Notes: generated by a model not told the origin, from the sequence alone. Positions 32,458-41,546 are shown, counted from the stretch's first letter. The stretch is 42,153 bases of DNA from an uncultured Collinsella sp. (GCA_959606065.1 CAUHHV010000020.1:1-42153), one strand, 5' to 3'. Made by a program: numbers and translations.

Positions 32458-33217
32458 TCGCACCCTTCTTATCGCTGGTAACTGGAAGATGAACAACGAC
32501 GTCGCCGAGGCTGCCAAGCTCGCCGACGAGCTGGCTCAGGCTCTGCCCGAGGTTCCGGCTGGCGTCGAGGTGCTCGTCTGCCCTCCGACCATTGACATCA
32601 CCACGGTTCATGACCGCATTCAGGCTGCCCCCATCGCCCTCGGTGCACAGAACGTGTACTGGGAGGCCAAGGGTGCCTTCACCGGTGAGTCCTCTTGCGA
32701 CATGCTCAAGTCCGCTGGCTGCACCTACTGCATCATCGGTCACTCCGAGCGTCGCGACTACTTCCACGAGACCGACGAGGACCAGAACAAGAAGGCCAAG
32801 GCCCTCGTTGCCGCCGGTCTTGTTCCCGTCTTCTGCTGCGGCGAGTCCCTCGAGGTCCGCGAGGCTGGCACCTATGTCGAGCACGTCGTGAACCAGGTCA
32901 AGGCTGGCCTTGCTGGTCTTGAGATCACCTGCCCCAAGCAGGTCGTCGTCGCCTACGAGCCCATCTGGGCTATCGGCACCGGCAAGACCGCTACCGCCGA
33001 GGACGCTCAGGAGGTCTGCGGCGCTATCCGTGAGACCCTCAAGGAGATGTTTGGTGAGGAGCTCGCTAACGGCATCCGCGTTCTCTACGGCGGTTCCGCT
33101 AAGCCCGGCAACATTGCCGAGCTCGTCGCCAAGCCCGACGTTGACGGCGCCCTCGTGGGCGGCGCTTCGCTCAAGGCTGCCGACTTCGCCTCTATGGTCG
33201 TCAAGGCAGGCGAGTAG
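32450..33217 (+). CDS. tpiA: Triosephosphate isomerase
   Basis: Interconverts dihydroxyacetone phosphate and glyceraldehyde-3-phosphate. The 255-residue TIM barrel has AGNWKMNN with the catalytic lysine, the electrophilic histidine in GHSERR, the catalytic glutamate in AYEPIWAIGTG (with the flexible loop 6) and the phosphate loop YGGSAKPGN. The ATG at 32450 overlaps the pgk stop by 8 bases and uses GTGGAGG inside pgk, so the pair is translationally coupled. Confidence 0.98.
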   Translation: MPNRTLLIAGNWKMNNDVAEAAKLADELAQALPEVPAGVEVLVCPPTIDITTVHDRIQAAPIALGAQNVYWEAKGAFTGESSCDMLKSAGCTYCIIGHSERRDYFHETDEDQNKKAKALVAAGLVPVFCCGESLEVREAGTYVEHVVNQVKAGLAGLEITCPKQVVVAYEPIWAIGTGKTATAEDAQEVCGAIRETLKEMFGEELANGIRVLYGGSAKPGNIAELVAKPDVDGALVGGASLKAADFASMVVKAGE

Positions 33218-33222
33218 GACAT

Positions 33223-34776
33223 ATGGCACAGCGTCATCTTCCTGCACTCCTGATCATCATGGATGGCTGCGGCCTTGCTCCGGCTGATGGCGAGAACGCC
33301 GTCGCCGCTGCCAAGACGCCCTTCCTTGATAGCCTGTACGAGAAGTATCCTCACACCACGCTCGGTGCTTCGGGCGAGGACGTGGGCCTTCCCGACGGCC
33401 AGATGGGCAACTCCGAGGTGGGTCACCTCAACATCGGTGCCGGCCGCATCGTGTTCCAGGAGCTTTCGCGCATCAACAACGCCATCAAGGACGGCTCCAT
33501 CGCCGAGAACGAGGTCTTCGTCAAGGCTATGGACGAAGTCAAGGCCGAAGGCAAGACCCTGCACCTCATGGGCCTTATGAGCCCTGGCGGTGTTCATTCT
33601 CACATGAACCACGTCGAGGCTCTGGTCAAGATGGCTGCCCAGCATGGCGTCAAGACCGTTCGCGTCCACGCCTTCATGGATGGCCGCGACGTCGACCCGC
33701 AGTCCGGTGCCGGCTACATGAGCGAGTTCTGCGCTTTCCTGGCTAAGATCTCCGAGGAGACCGGTTGCGACGCTCGCGTTGCCACCGTTTCGGGCCGCTA
33801 TTGGGCCATGGACCGCGACAACCGCTGGGAGCGCATCCAGCGTGCCTACGACGTCATGGTCAACGCGTCCGATGCCGATACCGACCCCGTTGCCGGTATC
33901 AAGGCCTACTACGAGAAGGATCCGCGCGGCGACGAGTTCGTCGAGCCCTTCGCTGCCCACAACGAGGGCATCCACGAGGGCGACGCGGCCATCTTCTTCA
34001 ACTTCCGTCCCGACCGCGCCCGTCAGATGACCCGCGTGTTCACGGACAAGGAGTTCGATGGCTTTGAGCGCGAGCAGATCAAGCTTTCGCACTTTGTGAC
34101 GATGACCGAGTACGACCCGACGTTTGACGTCGAGGTCGCCTTCCCCAAGACGTTCCCCGAGAACGTCCTGGCCGACGTTATCGCCGCCAATGGCCTGAAG
34201 CAGCTGCACACCGCCGAGACCGAGAAGTACGCTCACGTGACGTTCTTCCTCAACGGCGGCATCGAGGAGCCCAAGGAGGGCGAGGAGCGCGTGCTCGTCG
34301 CTTCCCCCAAGGTCGCTACCTACGATCTGCAGCCTGAGATGAGCGCTCCCGAGGTTACCGAGAAGCTTGTCGCCGCCATCAACGAGGATCGCGCTGATTT
34401 CTACATCGTGAACTTCGCGAACTGCGACATGGTTGGTCACACCGGTGTCTTCGACGCCGCCGTTAAGGCCGTCGAGGCTGTTGACGATGCCCTGTCCAAG
34501 GTTGTCCCGGCGATTCTCGCCAAGGGCGGCTTTGCGCTGATTACCGCCGACCACGGCAACGCCGATCACATGTTTGACGTTGCTTCCGACGGTTCCAAGC
34601 ATCCGTTTACGGCTCACACCACCAACCGCGTCCCGTTCATCATCGTTGATGAGAAGGCCAAGCTCACCGGTATCGAGGACGGTCGTCTTTCCGATATCGC
34701 TCCGACCATGCTCACCATGGCTGGTATTGAGCCTTCCGCCGAGATGACGGGTCGCGTGCTCGCCACCGAGGCCTAA
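33223..34776 (+). CDS. gpmI: 2,3-bisphosphoglycerate-independent phosphoglycerate mutase
   Basis: Converts 3- to 2-phosphoglycerate using two metal ions (Mn). The 517-residue protein belongs to the alkaline phosphatase superfamily: IIMDGCGLAP, the phosphoserine site S64 in MGNSEVGHLNIG, HAFMDGRDVDP, NFRPDRARQ, and the metal ligands of NCDMVGHTG and ADHGNADHM. It starts five bases after tpiA. Placement of gpmI between tpiA and secG resembles firmicute glycolytic operons; enolase does not follow here. Confidence 0.97.
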   Translation: MAQRHLPALLIIMDGCGLAPADGENAVAAAKTPFLDSLYEKYPHTTLGASGEDVGLPDGQMGNSEVGHLNIGAGRIVFQELSRINNAIKDGSIAENEVFVKAMDEVKAEGKTLHLMGLMSPGGVHSHMNHVEALVKMAAQHGVKTVRVHAFMDGRDVDPQSGAGYMSEFCAFLAKISEETGCDARVATVSGRYWAMDRDNRWERIQRAYDVMVNASDADTDPVAGIKAYYEKDPRGDEFVEPFAAHNEGIHEGDAAIFFNFRPDRARQMTRVFTDKEFDGFEREQIKLSHFVTMTEYDPTFDVEVAFPKTFPENVLADVIAANGLKQLHTAETEKYAHVTFFLNGGIEEPKEGEERVLVASPKVATYDLQPEMSAPEVTEKLVAAINEDRADFYIVNFANCDMVGHTGVFDAAVKAVEAVDDALSKVVPAILAKGGFALITADHGNADHMFDVASDGSKHPFTAHTTNRVPFIIVDEKAKLTGIEDGRLSDIAPTMLTMAGIEPSAEMTGRVLATEA

Positions 34777-34780
34777 GAGA

Positions 34781-34836
34781 AAACGCCAAGCGTTTCTTTG
34801 AAGGGGGTTGTCCATATTCGGGCAATCCCCTTTTTT
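34781..34836 (+). terminator. Double terminator after gpmI
   Basis: A first short hairpin AAACGC/GCGTTT (34781-34795) is followed by CTTTG, then a strong stem GGGGGTTG/CAATCCCC (34803-34810 with 34823-34830) with inner pairing and six T residues. The second hairpin is a canonical terminator. Confidence 0.88.
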
Positions 34837-34940
34837 GGTATTTCTGCCATATCTGCCCCGTCCCCAAATGGCAGGTGGGGGAGTGTCGGGGGTTGTGGTA
34901 CAGTACTGGAGTTTGAATTGTTCTATTAAGGAGCTTATCT

Positions 34941-35195
34941 ATGGGTCCGTTCCAGATTCTTCTGTTTGTCGTTTGGGCTGTCTCTGCCGTGGCGCTGACG
35001 ATTCTCGTCCTGATGCATTCCGGTAAGGGCACCGGCGTTTCGGATATGATCGCTAGCTCGCTGTATAACTCCAGCTCTGCCACGGGCGTCATGGAGCAGA
35101 ACCTCGATCGCCTGACGGTAATTATGGCCGTCGTTTTTGCCGTGTGCGTCGTCCTGTGCATGTTCTTCTTCCCGCAGGGCATCGTCGGCTACTAA
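34941..35195 (+). CDS. secG: Preprotein translocase subunit SecG
   Basis: SecG is the small membrane subunit of SecYEG that assists SecA-driven export. The 84-residue protein has two hydrophobic helices (about 5-25 and 58-77) around the cytosolic HSGKGTGVSD segment, the family hallmark. AAGGAG lies 7 bases before the ATG. It is separated from gpmI by a terminator and a 104-bp gap holding a CTGCCAT/ATGGCAG inverted repeat (34844-34874), so it probably has its own promoter. Linkage to gap-pgk-tpiA is typical of actinobacteria. Confidence 0.92.
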   Translation: MGPFQILLFVVWAVSAVALTILVLMHSGKGTGVSDMIASSLYNSSSATGVMEQNLDRLTVIMAVVFAVCVVLCMFFFPQGIVGY

Positions 35196-35217
35196 GCACG
35201 AGCCGCATAAATAATTG

Positions 35218-35248
35218 AAAAGGGTTCCGTAAGTGCGGGACCCTTTTT
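35218..35248 (+). terminator. Terminator after secG
   Basis: GGGTTCC pairs with GGGACCC (one G-T pair) around an 8-base loop, flanked by an A-run and followed by T5. The A-run can pair with the T-run, so it could work in both directions. Confidence 0.88.
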
Positions 35249-35489
35249 GTTTACATATTTGTAACAGAGTCAAAATATCCCCACATACTTCGCCCAACTA
35301 AAGAAATTCTCGACCGTTGACCGGAATTAGCCCCAAATCGTGCATAAAATGCGCTACTGTATTGCGAAACGTTGGTCCGTTGTGCATAACCAGCCATAGC
35401 GGCGGGCGGCGTTTTGATGGTTCGGATCGGATTGTCTCGACATGTGTCCGACTGAACATTTCTTTGTCCTATCTCATAAGGAGGATGGC
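35249..35489 (+). promoter_or_regulatory. Upstream region of the opp operon
   Basis: This 241-bp gene-free stretch should hold the opp promoter, but no pair of boxes is well spaced: TTGACC at 35317 and TAAAAT at 35345 are 22 bp apart. GAAACGTT at 35366-35373 shares the core of the palindrome before gap. Weak nested pairing (CGCTA/TAGCG around GTTGGT/ACCAGC, about 35353-35402) suggests a folded leader. The oppA ribosome binding site AAGGAGG is at 35478-35484. Confidence 0.35.
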
Positions 35490-37166
35490 ATGGCTGATTC
35501 TATGTTCCACCAGCCCGTTATGGGTCGTCGCGCCTTTGTTGGCGGCACCCTCGCTGCGAGCTCCATGGCTTTTCTTGCCGCATGCGGCAAGAAGGGCGGC
35601 GACGCTTCCGGTTCTGAGTCCGGTTCGACGCTGAACTTCTACATCAACAACCCGGTCTGCATCGACCCCTACAATGTCCAGGAGGACCAGGGCACTCAGG
35701 TCGAGTACCAGCTCTTTGACGCTCTGACCTCTTATGACGCCGAGAAGGGCGAGATCGTTCCGCTGGCTTGCGAGTCCTTTGAGGCCAACGACGACGCCAC
35801 CGAGTTCACCTTCAAGATCAAGAAGGCCAAGTTCCACAACGGTGACGACGTTACCTCCAAGTCTTTCAAGCTCGGTTGGGAGCGTCTGGTCAACACCAAG
35901 TCGGCTATCGCTACCGAGTACGGCCCCTCCGAGGTCTCTTATCACCTTTCCATGGTGGAGGGCTATGACGACCTGCTTGCCGGTAACGCTACCGAGCTCA
36001 GCGGTGTTACTTGCCCCGACGATGAGACTCTCGTCGTCAAGCTGTCTTCCGCTTACGCCGACTTCCCCTTCGTCGCCTCTCACCCGGCTCTGGCCCCGGT
36101 TCCCGAGTGCGCCGAGTCCGATGTCAAGAGCTTCTATCTTGCACCGGTCGGTAACGGCCCGTTCATGATGGACGGCAAGTGGGAGGATGGTCAGGAGATC
36201 AACCTCAAGAAGTTCGACGATTACTATGGCGACAAGGCCAAGATCGATGGCATCCACTTCCAGGTCATCAAGGACATGGAGACTGCATACAAGGAGTTCC
36301 AGGCCGGTAACCTCGATGTCTGCGACGTTCCCGTTGCTCAGATCGATGCCGCCAAGAAGGATCGCGGCGTGTCTAAGGACGGCTACACCATGGGTGACGG
36401 CGAGCGCATGCTGCTCGGCGCCGAGCCTTCCACGTACTATCTGACCTGCAACACCACGACCGAGCCGTTCAACAACGCTGACCTGCGTAGGGGCATCTCC
36501 CTGGCCATCAACCGTGAGGCCATCTGCAAGACCATCTTCAAGGGTACCCGTACCCCTGCCGACGGCATTGTTCCTCCGGGCATCGATGGCTACAAGGAGG
36601 GCGCATGGGAGTTCTGCGCCTACGATGTCGACAAGGCTAACGAGTACCTCGACAAGGTTGCTCCCGCTGGCGCTAACGGGGATCGTGGCATTAGCGTGAC
36701 CCTTTCCTACAACCAGGACGGCGGTCACAAGGAGATCATGGAGTCCATCATCGGCGACCTCGCCAAGGTTGGCGTTACCGCTGTCTCCGATACCCCTGAG
36801 TGGTCTGCCCTGCTCGAGCAGTATCAGAACTTTAACTATCAGTTCGGTCGTCTGGGTTGGATTGCCGACTACCCGATCATGGACAACTTCCTGTATCCGC
36901 TGTTCCACTCCGACTCCCTCGGTGGCGACAACCGCTCCGGTTACAACAATCCCGAGTTCGACGCCAAGGTCGACGAGGCTCGTACTATTGTTGACGACGA
37001 AGAGCGCGTCGCTAAGATGCAGGAGGCCGACGCAATGGTCGCTGCCGACTGCCCGGTCATCCCGGTGATGTTCTACACGCACACCATCGTTGGCTCCGAT
37101 CGCATCAAGCACCTCTATGTCGATCCGCAGAAGCACGCCGAGCTGGGTACCGCTGAGCTCGCCTAA
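35490..37166 (+). CDS. oppA: Oligopeptide ABC importer binding lipoprotein
   Basis: A 558-residue family 5 solute-binding protein, heading a full oppABCDF operon and so likely an oligopeptide receptor. The N-terminus contains a twin-arginine-like GRRAFVGG (R13, R14) and the lipobox LAAC with cysteine 32, followed by a Gly/Ser/Lys linker. The domain begins LNFYINNPVCIDPYNVQEDQ and contains the NADLRRGISLAINRE core typical of OppA. The ATG at 35490 follows AAGGAGG by five bases. It is distinct from the family 5 protein at 17590, to which it is a distant paralogue. The peptide preference cannot be inferred. Confidence 0.88.
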   Translation: MADSMFHQPVMGRRAFVGGTLAASSMAFLAACGKKGGDASGSESGSTLNFYINNPVCIDPYNVQEDQGTQVEYQLFDALTSYDAEKGEIVPLACESFEANDDATEFTFKIKKAKFHNGDDVTSKSFKLGWERLVNTKSAIATEYGPSEVSYHLSMVEGYDDLLAGNATELSGVTCPDDETLVVKLSSAYADFPFVASHPALAPVPECAESDVKSFYLAPVGNGPFMMDGKWEDGQEINLKKFDDYYGDKAKIDGIHFQVIKDMETAYKEFQAGNLDVCDVPVAQIDAAKKDRGVSKDGYTMGDGERMLLGAEPSTYYLTCNTTTEPFNNADLRRGISLAINREAICKTIFKGTRTPADGIVPPGIDGYKEGAWEFCAYDVDKANEYLDKVAPAGANGDRGISVTLSYNQDGGHKEIMESIIGDLAKVGVTAVSDTPEWSALLEQYQNFNYQFGRLGWIADYPIMDNFLYPLFHSDSLGGDNRSGYNNPEFDAKVDEARTIVDDEERVAKMQEADAMVAADCPVIPVMFYTHTIVGSDRIKHLYVDPQKHAELGTAELA

Positions 37167-37260
37167 GAGTTTGCAGCTTCCGTGAGGGTCAAGTATTTAC
37201 GTAGACCTCATGGGAAACATACAGTTCTCCCTAACCTGGGGTAAACTGGCTGATGGTAAT

Positions 37261-37318
37261 TTTGGGATGCCGGTCTGGCGATCGGCATCCCATTTAGGTT
37301 AATCCCTAGATAGGGGAG
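37261..37318 (+). other. Hairpins between oppA and oppB
   Basis: A perfect 10-bp stem TGGGATGCCG/CGGCATCCCA (37263-37292) is followed by TTTAGG, and a smaller CCCTA/TAGGG hairpin (37304-37315) covers part of the oppB ribosome binding site AGGGGAG. Together they could lower permease synthesis relative to OppA. Confidence 0.6.
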
Positions 37319-37322
37319 TGGT

Positions 37323-38360
37323 ATGGGTAAGTACATCGTTAAACGTGTGCTTCAGTTCATCCCGGTATTTTTGGGCGTTACGCTGATTCTGTTCGCCCTC
37401 CAGAATATCGTGCCGGGAGATCCGATCAAGCTGATCGGTGGAGACAAGGCTCTGTCCCCCGAGGTGGAGCTTCAGCTTCGCGTTCGCTATCACCTGGTCC
37501 AGTCGGACGAGGACGGCAACGCGATCCTTGACGAGAACGGCGACCCCGTTCAAACGTCGCTCGTGGACCGTTACTTGTATTACATGAACGGCCTGCTTCA
37601 TGGCGATCTGGGCAATTCGTATCAGCGCAAACTGCCGGTTACGGAAATCTTTGCCCAGAAGTATCCGTATACGGTCAAACTTGCCGCGTGCGCCATCGTG
37701 CTCGAGGCAATCATGGGTATCGGTGCGGGTATCATTTCGGCGGTAAAGCGTTATTCCTTCTGGGATATTTTGGTAACGCTCACCACGTCGATCCTCGTTG
37801 CCGTACCGGCCTTCTGGCTCGGTATGTTGCTGCAACTGTTCTTTGGCGTCATTCTCAAGGACGCCACGGGCGGTGCATTCTCCATGCCGATCTCGGGTGC
37901 CGGTGGTTCCAGCTCTCAGTATCAGGATTGGATGCACTATGTGCTCCCGACCATTACGCTGGCTTCGGTTTCGACCGCTTACGCCGCCCGCATTATGCGC
38001 TCGCAGCTGCTTGACGTCATGAACCAGGATTACATCCGCACTGCAAAGGCCAAGGGTCTCTCCAATCGCGCGATCATCATCAAGCATGCGCTTAAGAATG
38101 CACTCATCCCCGTCGTTACCTATATTGGTGTCGACTTTGGCGGCATGCTTTCGGGCGCCATCCTGACCGAGACGGTCTTTAACTGGCCCGGTATTGGCTA
38201 TGAGGTCTATCGCGCCATTAGCATGCGTGACTGGCCCATCGTTATGGGCGGCGTTACGCTCATCGTCGTTGTCGTCATGGTGATCAACCTGCTCGTCGAC
38301 ATTAGCTATGCATTCCTCGACCCGCGCATCCGCCTTGGCGGTCCGTCGGATAAGGCCTAA
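37323..38360 (+). CDS. oppB: Oligopeptide ABC importer permease OppB
   Basis: A 345-residue permease of the BPD_transp_1 family with about six helices. The N-terminal KRVLQFIPVFLGVTLILF helix, PGDP motif and a long periplasmic loop are typical of OppB; the cytosolic EAA loop AKAKGLSNRAIIIKHALKN contacts the ATPases. The GTETV-like ending segment reads LTETVFNWPGIGYEVYRAI, as in OppB/DppB proteins. AGGGGAG lies upstream of the ATG, partly inside a small hairpin. Confidence 0.92.
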   Translation: MGKYIVKRVLQFIPVFLGVTLILFALQNIVPGDPIKLIGGDKALSPEVELQLRVRYHLVQSDEDGNAILDENGDPVQTSLVDRYLYYMNGLLHGDLGNSYQRKLPVTEIFAQKYPYTVKLAACAIVLEAIMGIGAGIISAVKRYSFWDILVTLTTSILVAVPAFWLGMLLQLFFGVILKDATGGAFSMPISGAGGSSSQYQDWMHYVLPTITLASVSTAYAARIMRSQLLDVMNQDYIRTAKAKGLSNRAIIIKHALKNALIPVVTYIGVDFGGMLSGAILTETVFNWPGIGYEVYRAISMRDWPIVMGGVTLIVVVVMVINLLVDISYAFLDPRIRLGGPSDKA

Positions 38361-38374
38361 GGGAGGTACGTCTC

Positions 38375-39310
38375 ATGCAGGAAACTGATTCTCAGTCTCA
38401 GGAGCAGGCTACCGCCACCAAGGCCGCATCTGCTCCCGCCAAGTCCCGCACGCTGTGGGGCGACGCTTTCAAGCGTCTTCGTAAGAACAAGCTCGCCGTT
38501 ATCGGTGTCTGCTGGATCATCATCGTCGTTTTGGTTGCCCTGACCGCAGATCTGTGGGCTAAGCCCTGGCTCGGTTCGCCGACGGCTTCCGACTCGACTA
38601 CCATGGCCCAGACGTCGCTGCTGGCTCCGTGTGCAGAGCACCCGTTTGGCACCGACGCCCTTGGTCGTGACATTCTCGTCCGCGTTATCTACGGTGCACG
38701 CGTTTCGCTTTCCGTCGGTATTATGGCCACTGCGATCTCCACGGTGATTGGTCTGGTCATGGGTGCTCTGGCCGGTTTCTACGGCGGCATCTGGGATACG
38801 ATCATCATGCGCTGTGCGGATATCTTCCTGGCCTTCCCGTACGTGCTGTTTGTTGTCGCCATGATCGCCGTTATCGGCCGTGGTCTTCAGAACGTCTTTA
38901 TCGCCATCGGCATTCTCGGATGGCCTTCGATTGCGCGCGTCTTCCGCTCTGCAATCTTGACGGTCAAGGAAAACGACTATGTAGACGCTGCGCGCGCGAT
39001 GGGTGCATCTGATGCTCGTATCGTCGTGCGTCACATCTTCCCGAACTCCGTCGCCTCCATCGTGGTCTACGCGACCATGAACATTGGTGGCGCCATTCTG
39101 ACCGAGTCCGCTTTGTCCTTCCTCGGCATGGGCGTTATTCCGCCTACGCCTTCGTGGGGCTCCATGATTCAGGACGGTCAGCAGTATCTTCTGACTGCTC
39201 CCTGGATGATGATCATGCCCGGTCTGGCAATTCTCTCGACGGTGCTCGCCTTCACCCTGCTGGGTGACGGTCTGCGCGACGCCCTCGACGTCAAGATGAA
39301 GGACGCATAA
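38375..39310 (+). CDS. oppC: Oligopeptide ABC importer permease OppC
   Basis: A 311-residue partner permease. After a polar N-terminus it has the family segment LWGDAFKRLRKNKLAVIGVC, the HPFGTDALGRDILVRVIYG motif, the EAA loop AARAMGASDARIVVRHIFPN and the C-terminal LSFLGMGVIPPTPSWGSMI. GGGAGG precedes the ATG. Unlike the permease at 20321 it is not fused to an ATPase. It follows oppB after 14 bases. Confidence 0.93.
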   Translation: MQETDSQSQEQATATKAASAPAKSRTLWGDAFKRLRKNKLAVIGVCWIIIVVLVALTADLWAKPWLGSPTASDSTTMAQTSLLAPCAEHPFGTDALGRDILVRVIYGARVSLSVGIMATAISTVIGLVMGALAGFYGGIWDTIIMRCADIFLAFPYVLFVVAMIAVIGRGLQNVFIAIGILGWPSIARVFRSAILTVKENDYVDAARAMGASDARIVVRHIFPNSVASIVVYATMNIGGAILTESALSFLGMGVIPPTPSWGSMIQDGQQYLLTAPWMMIMPGLAILSTVLAFTLLGDGLRDALDVKMKDA

Positions 39311-39312
39311 GG

Positions 39313-40404
39313 ATGAAGAAGAACAAGAACTATGTGGACCTGAAGGACCAGCCGGTTCCCGAGGGCCAGCATCTGCTCGAGGTCGATGACCTTAAGATGT
39401 ATTTCCACACCGAGGATGGCATTGTTCGCGCTGTCGACGGTGTCTCCTACACGCTCGATCGCGGCGAGACCCTGGGAGTCGTCGGTGAATCCGGCTCCGG
39501 TAAGTCCGTGACCGCCATGACCATCATGGGCCTTATCTCGATGCCTCCGGGAAAGATCGAGGGCGGTGACGTTCGCTATCGCGGCCGCTCCATCCTCGAG
39601 ATGACCGAGGAAGAGATGCAGCACATTCGCGGCAACGATATCGCGATGATCTTCCAGGATCCTATGACCTCCTTGAACCCGGTCTATAAGATCGGCAAGC
39701 AGGTGGGCGAGGGCCTTCGTCTGCACCGCGGCTACTCCAAGCAGGAGGCACTCAAGCGCGCCACCGAGCTTTTGGACCTCGTTGGCATTCCCGAGCCCGA
39801 GAAGCGCGTCAATGAGTATCCCCACCAGTTCTCTGGCGGTATGCGTCAGCGCGTCATGATTGCCATGGCTCTTGCCTGCGATCCCGATATTCTGATTGCC
39901 GACGAGCCCACGACTGCCTTGGACGTTACCATCCAGGCTCAGATTATTGAGCTTATGCAGGAAATGCAGGAGAAGAACGGCAACGCCATCATCATGATCA
40001 CCCATGACCTGGGCGTTGTCGCTGATATGGCCGACAAGATCATGGTTATGTACGCCGGCCGTCCCGTCGAGTTCGGTACTGCTGAGGAAATCTTCTACGA
40101 GAGCCGCCACCCCTACACCTGGGGCCTTATCCGCTCCATCCCGGAGCAGGCCATCGATGAGAAGAAGCCGCTTACGCCGATTCATGGCAACCCGCCTTCG
40201 CTCATGAACCTGCCCGAGGGCTGCGTGTTCTCGCCTCGTTGCCCCTATGCGACCGATAAGTGCCGCAAGCAGCGCCCCGAGCGCGTTGTCACCGAGTCTG
40301 GTCACTACTCTGCGTGCCACTACTCCGGTGACCCCGAGTTCCTCAAGAACGCTCCTGAGACGTCCCGTACGCGCAAGGATTCCAAGAAGGGAGGCGAGGC
40401 GTAA
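39313..40404 (+). CDS. oppD: Oligopeptide ABC importer ATPase OppD
   Basis: A 363-residue ATP-binding subunit with Walker A GESGSGKS, Q-loop MIFQDPMTSLNP, signature FSGGMRQR, Walker B LIADEPTTALD and switch histidine in MITHD. The C-terminal oligopeptide region contains CVFSPRCPYATDKC and a later cysteine in SACHY, the Cys pattern of OppD/DppD that can bind an Fe-S cluster in some members. It starts two bases after oppC and overlaps oppF by one base. Confidence 0.94.
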   Translation: MKKNKNYVDLKDQPVPEGQHLLEVDDLKMYFHTEDGIVRAVDGVSYTLDRGETLGVVGESGSGKSVTAMTIMGLISMPPGKIEGGDVRYRGRSILEMTEEEMQHIRGNDIAMIFQDPMTSLNPVYKIGKQVGEGLRLHRGYSKQEALKRATELLDLVGIPEPEKRVNEYPHQFSGGMRQRVMIAMALACDPDILIADEPTTALDVTIQAQIIELMQEMQEKNGNAIIMITHDLGVVADMADKIMVMYAGRPVEFGTAEEIFYESRHPYTWGLIRSIPEQAIDEKKPLTPIHGNPPSLMNLPEGCVFSPRCPYATDKCRKQRPERVVTESGHYSACHYSGDPEFLKNAPETSRTRKDSKKGGEA

Positions 40405-41432
40405 TGGCAGATACCAACGAGCGTACTCCGCTGCTGAAGGTCGAGCACCTCTCTAAGGAGTTTCCCGCTGAGTCCGGCATGTTCGCCAAGCGCTTCTCCA
40501 AGCGTGTCGTCTCTGCTGTGAACGACATTTCGTTCGAGATCTATCCTGGCGAGACCTTTGGTCTGGTCGGCGAGTCCGGTTGCGGTAAGTCCACCACGGG
40601 CCGTACCATCATGCGCCTCACCAAGCCGACGGCCGGCAAAGTGTTCTTCCAGGGCAAAGACGTTGCCGAGATGAGCAAGCACGAGATCAAGGATATGCGT
40701 CGCGAGATGCAGTTCATCTTCCAGGATCCTTATGCTTCGCTCAATCCTCGTATGACTATCGGTGAGATCGTCTCCGAGCCCATGACCATTCACGGCGTGG
40801 GCACCAAGGAGGAGCGCATTGAGCGTGTCCGCGAGCTTCTCGACGTTGTCGGACTGAACCCCGAGCACATTAACCGCTATCCTCATGAGTTCTCCGGCGG
40901 TCAGCGTCAGCGTGTCGGCATTGCCCGTGCATTTGCGCTGAAGCCCAAGCTGATTATCTGCGACGAGCCGGTTTCCGCTCTGGATGTGTCCATTCAGGCC
41001 CAGGTTCTGAACCTGCTCAAGGAACTCCAGGACAAGTTCGGTACTGCATATTTGTTTATCGCCCACGACCTGTCTGTCGTGCAGCATATCTCCGATCGCG
41101 TTGCCGTTATGTATCTGGGCAAGATGGTCGAGGTTTCGGACTGGAAGACGCTCTACAGTGAGCCTCACCATCCGTACACGCAGTCGCTGCTGTCTGCTGT
41201 GCCGGTGCCCGATCCTGATATCCAGAAGACGCGCAAGCGCATCATCCTCGCTGGCGATCCGCCGTCACCGCTGGATCCGCCGACCGGTTGCCGTTTTCAC
41301 ACTCGCTGCCCGATCGCGCAGGGCATCTGCTCTGAGAAGCTTCCCGAGTTTAAGGAAGTCGCACCGGGTCACTGCTGCGCCTGCCACTTCGCGGAGCCGT
41401 TCCCGATCAAGGAATCGCACATCGACCTGTAG
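40404..41432 (+). CDS. oppF: Oligopeptide ABC importer ATPase OppF
   Basis: A 342-residue partner ATPase: Walker A GESGCGKS, Q-loop FIFQDPYASLNP, signature FSGGQRQR, Walker B IICDEPVSALD, switch histidine in FIAHD, and a Cys-containing C-terminus (GCRFHTRCPIAQGIC, CCACHF). Start and oppD stop overlap as TAATG, with GGGAGG inside oppD. It ends the opp operon; a strong hairpin follows at 41494. Confidence 0.94.
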   Translation: MADTNERTPLLKVEHLSKEFPAESGMFAKRFSKRVVSAVNDISFEIYPGETFGLVGESGCGKSTTGRTIMRLTKPTAGKVFFQGKDVAEMSKHEIKDMRREMQFIFQDPYASLNPRMTIGEIVSEPMTIHGVGTKEERIERVRELLDVVGLNPEHINRYPHEFSGGQRQRVGIARAFALKPKLIICDEPVSALDVSIQAQVLNLLKELQDKFGTAYLFIAHDLSVVQHISDRVAVMYLGKMVEVSDWKTLYSEPHHPYTQSLLSAVPVPDPDIQKTRKRIILAGDPPSPLDPPTGCRFHTRCPIAQGICSEKLPEFKEVAPGHCCACHFAEPFPIKESHIDL

Positions 41433-41493
41433 TCGGTTGTTATTATCCGGGCCCGCCCTGAAGTTACTTTTCAGAACGTCCTCGGACATGCAA

Positions 41494-41530
41494 AGAGGCT
41501 CCGCATCGCGCTTCGCGCTGCGGAGCCTCT
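41494..41530. terminator. Hairpin between oppF and the transposase fragment
   Basis: A perfect 12-bp stem AGAGGCTCCGCA/TGCGGAGCCTCT with inner GCG/CGC pairing. Neither side has a long T-tract, though the minus strand continues with TTTGC. It may end transcription from both converging genes, or be a structure at the IS end. Confidence 0.6.
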
Positions 41531-41546
41531 CTGCGTCCTGACGCTC

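Noticed and set aside
34808..35026. Small open frame overlapping the gpmI terminator and the start of secG
   Set aside because: It begins inside a terminator and overlaps secG in another frame.
35317..35350. Promoter TTGACC with TAAAAT upstream of oppA
   Set aside because: The 22-bp spacer is too long for a standard promoter and there is no TG extension, so it was not called as a promoter.
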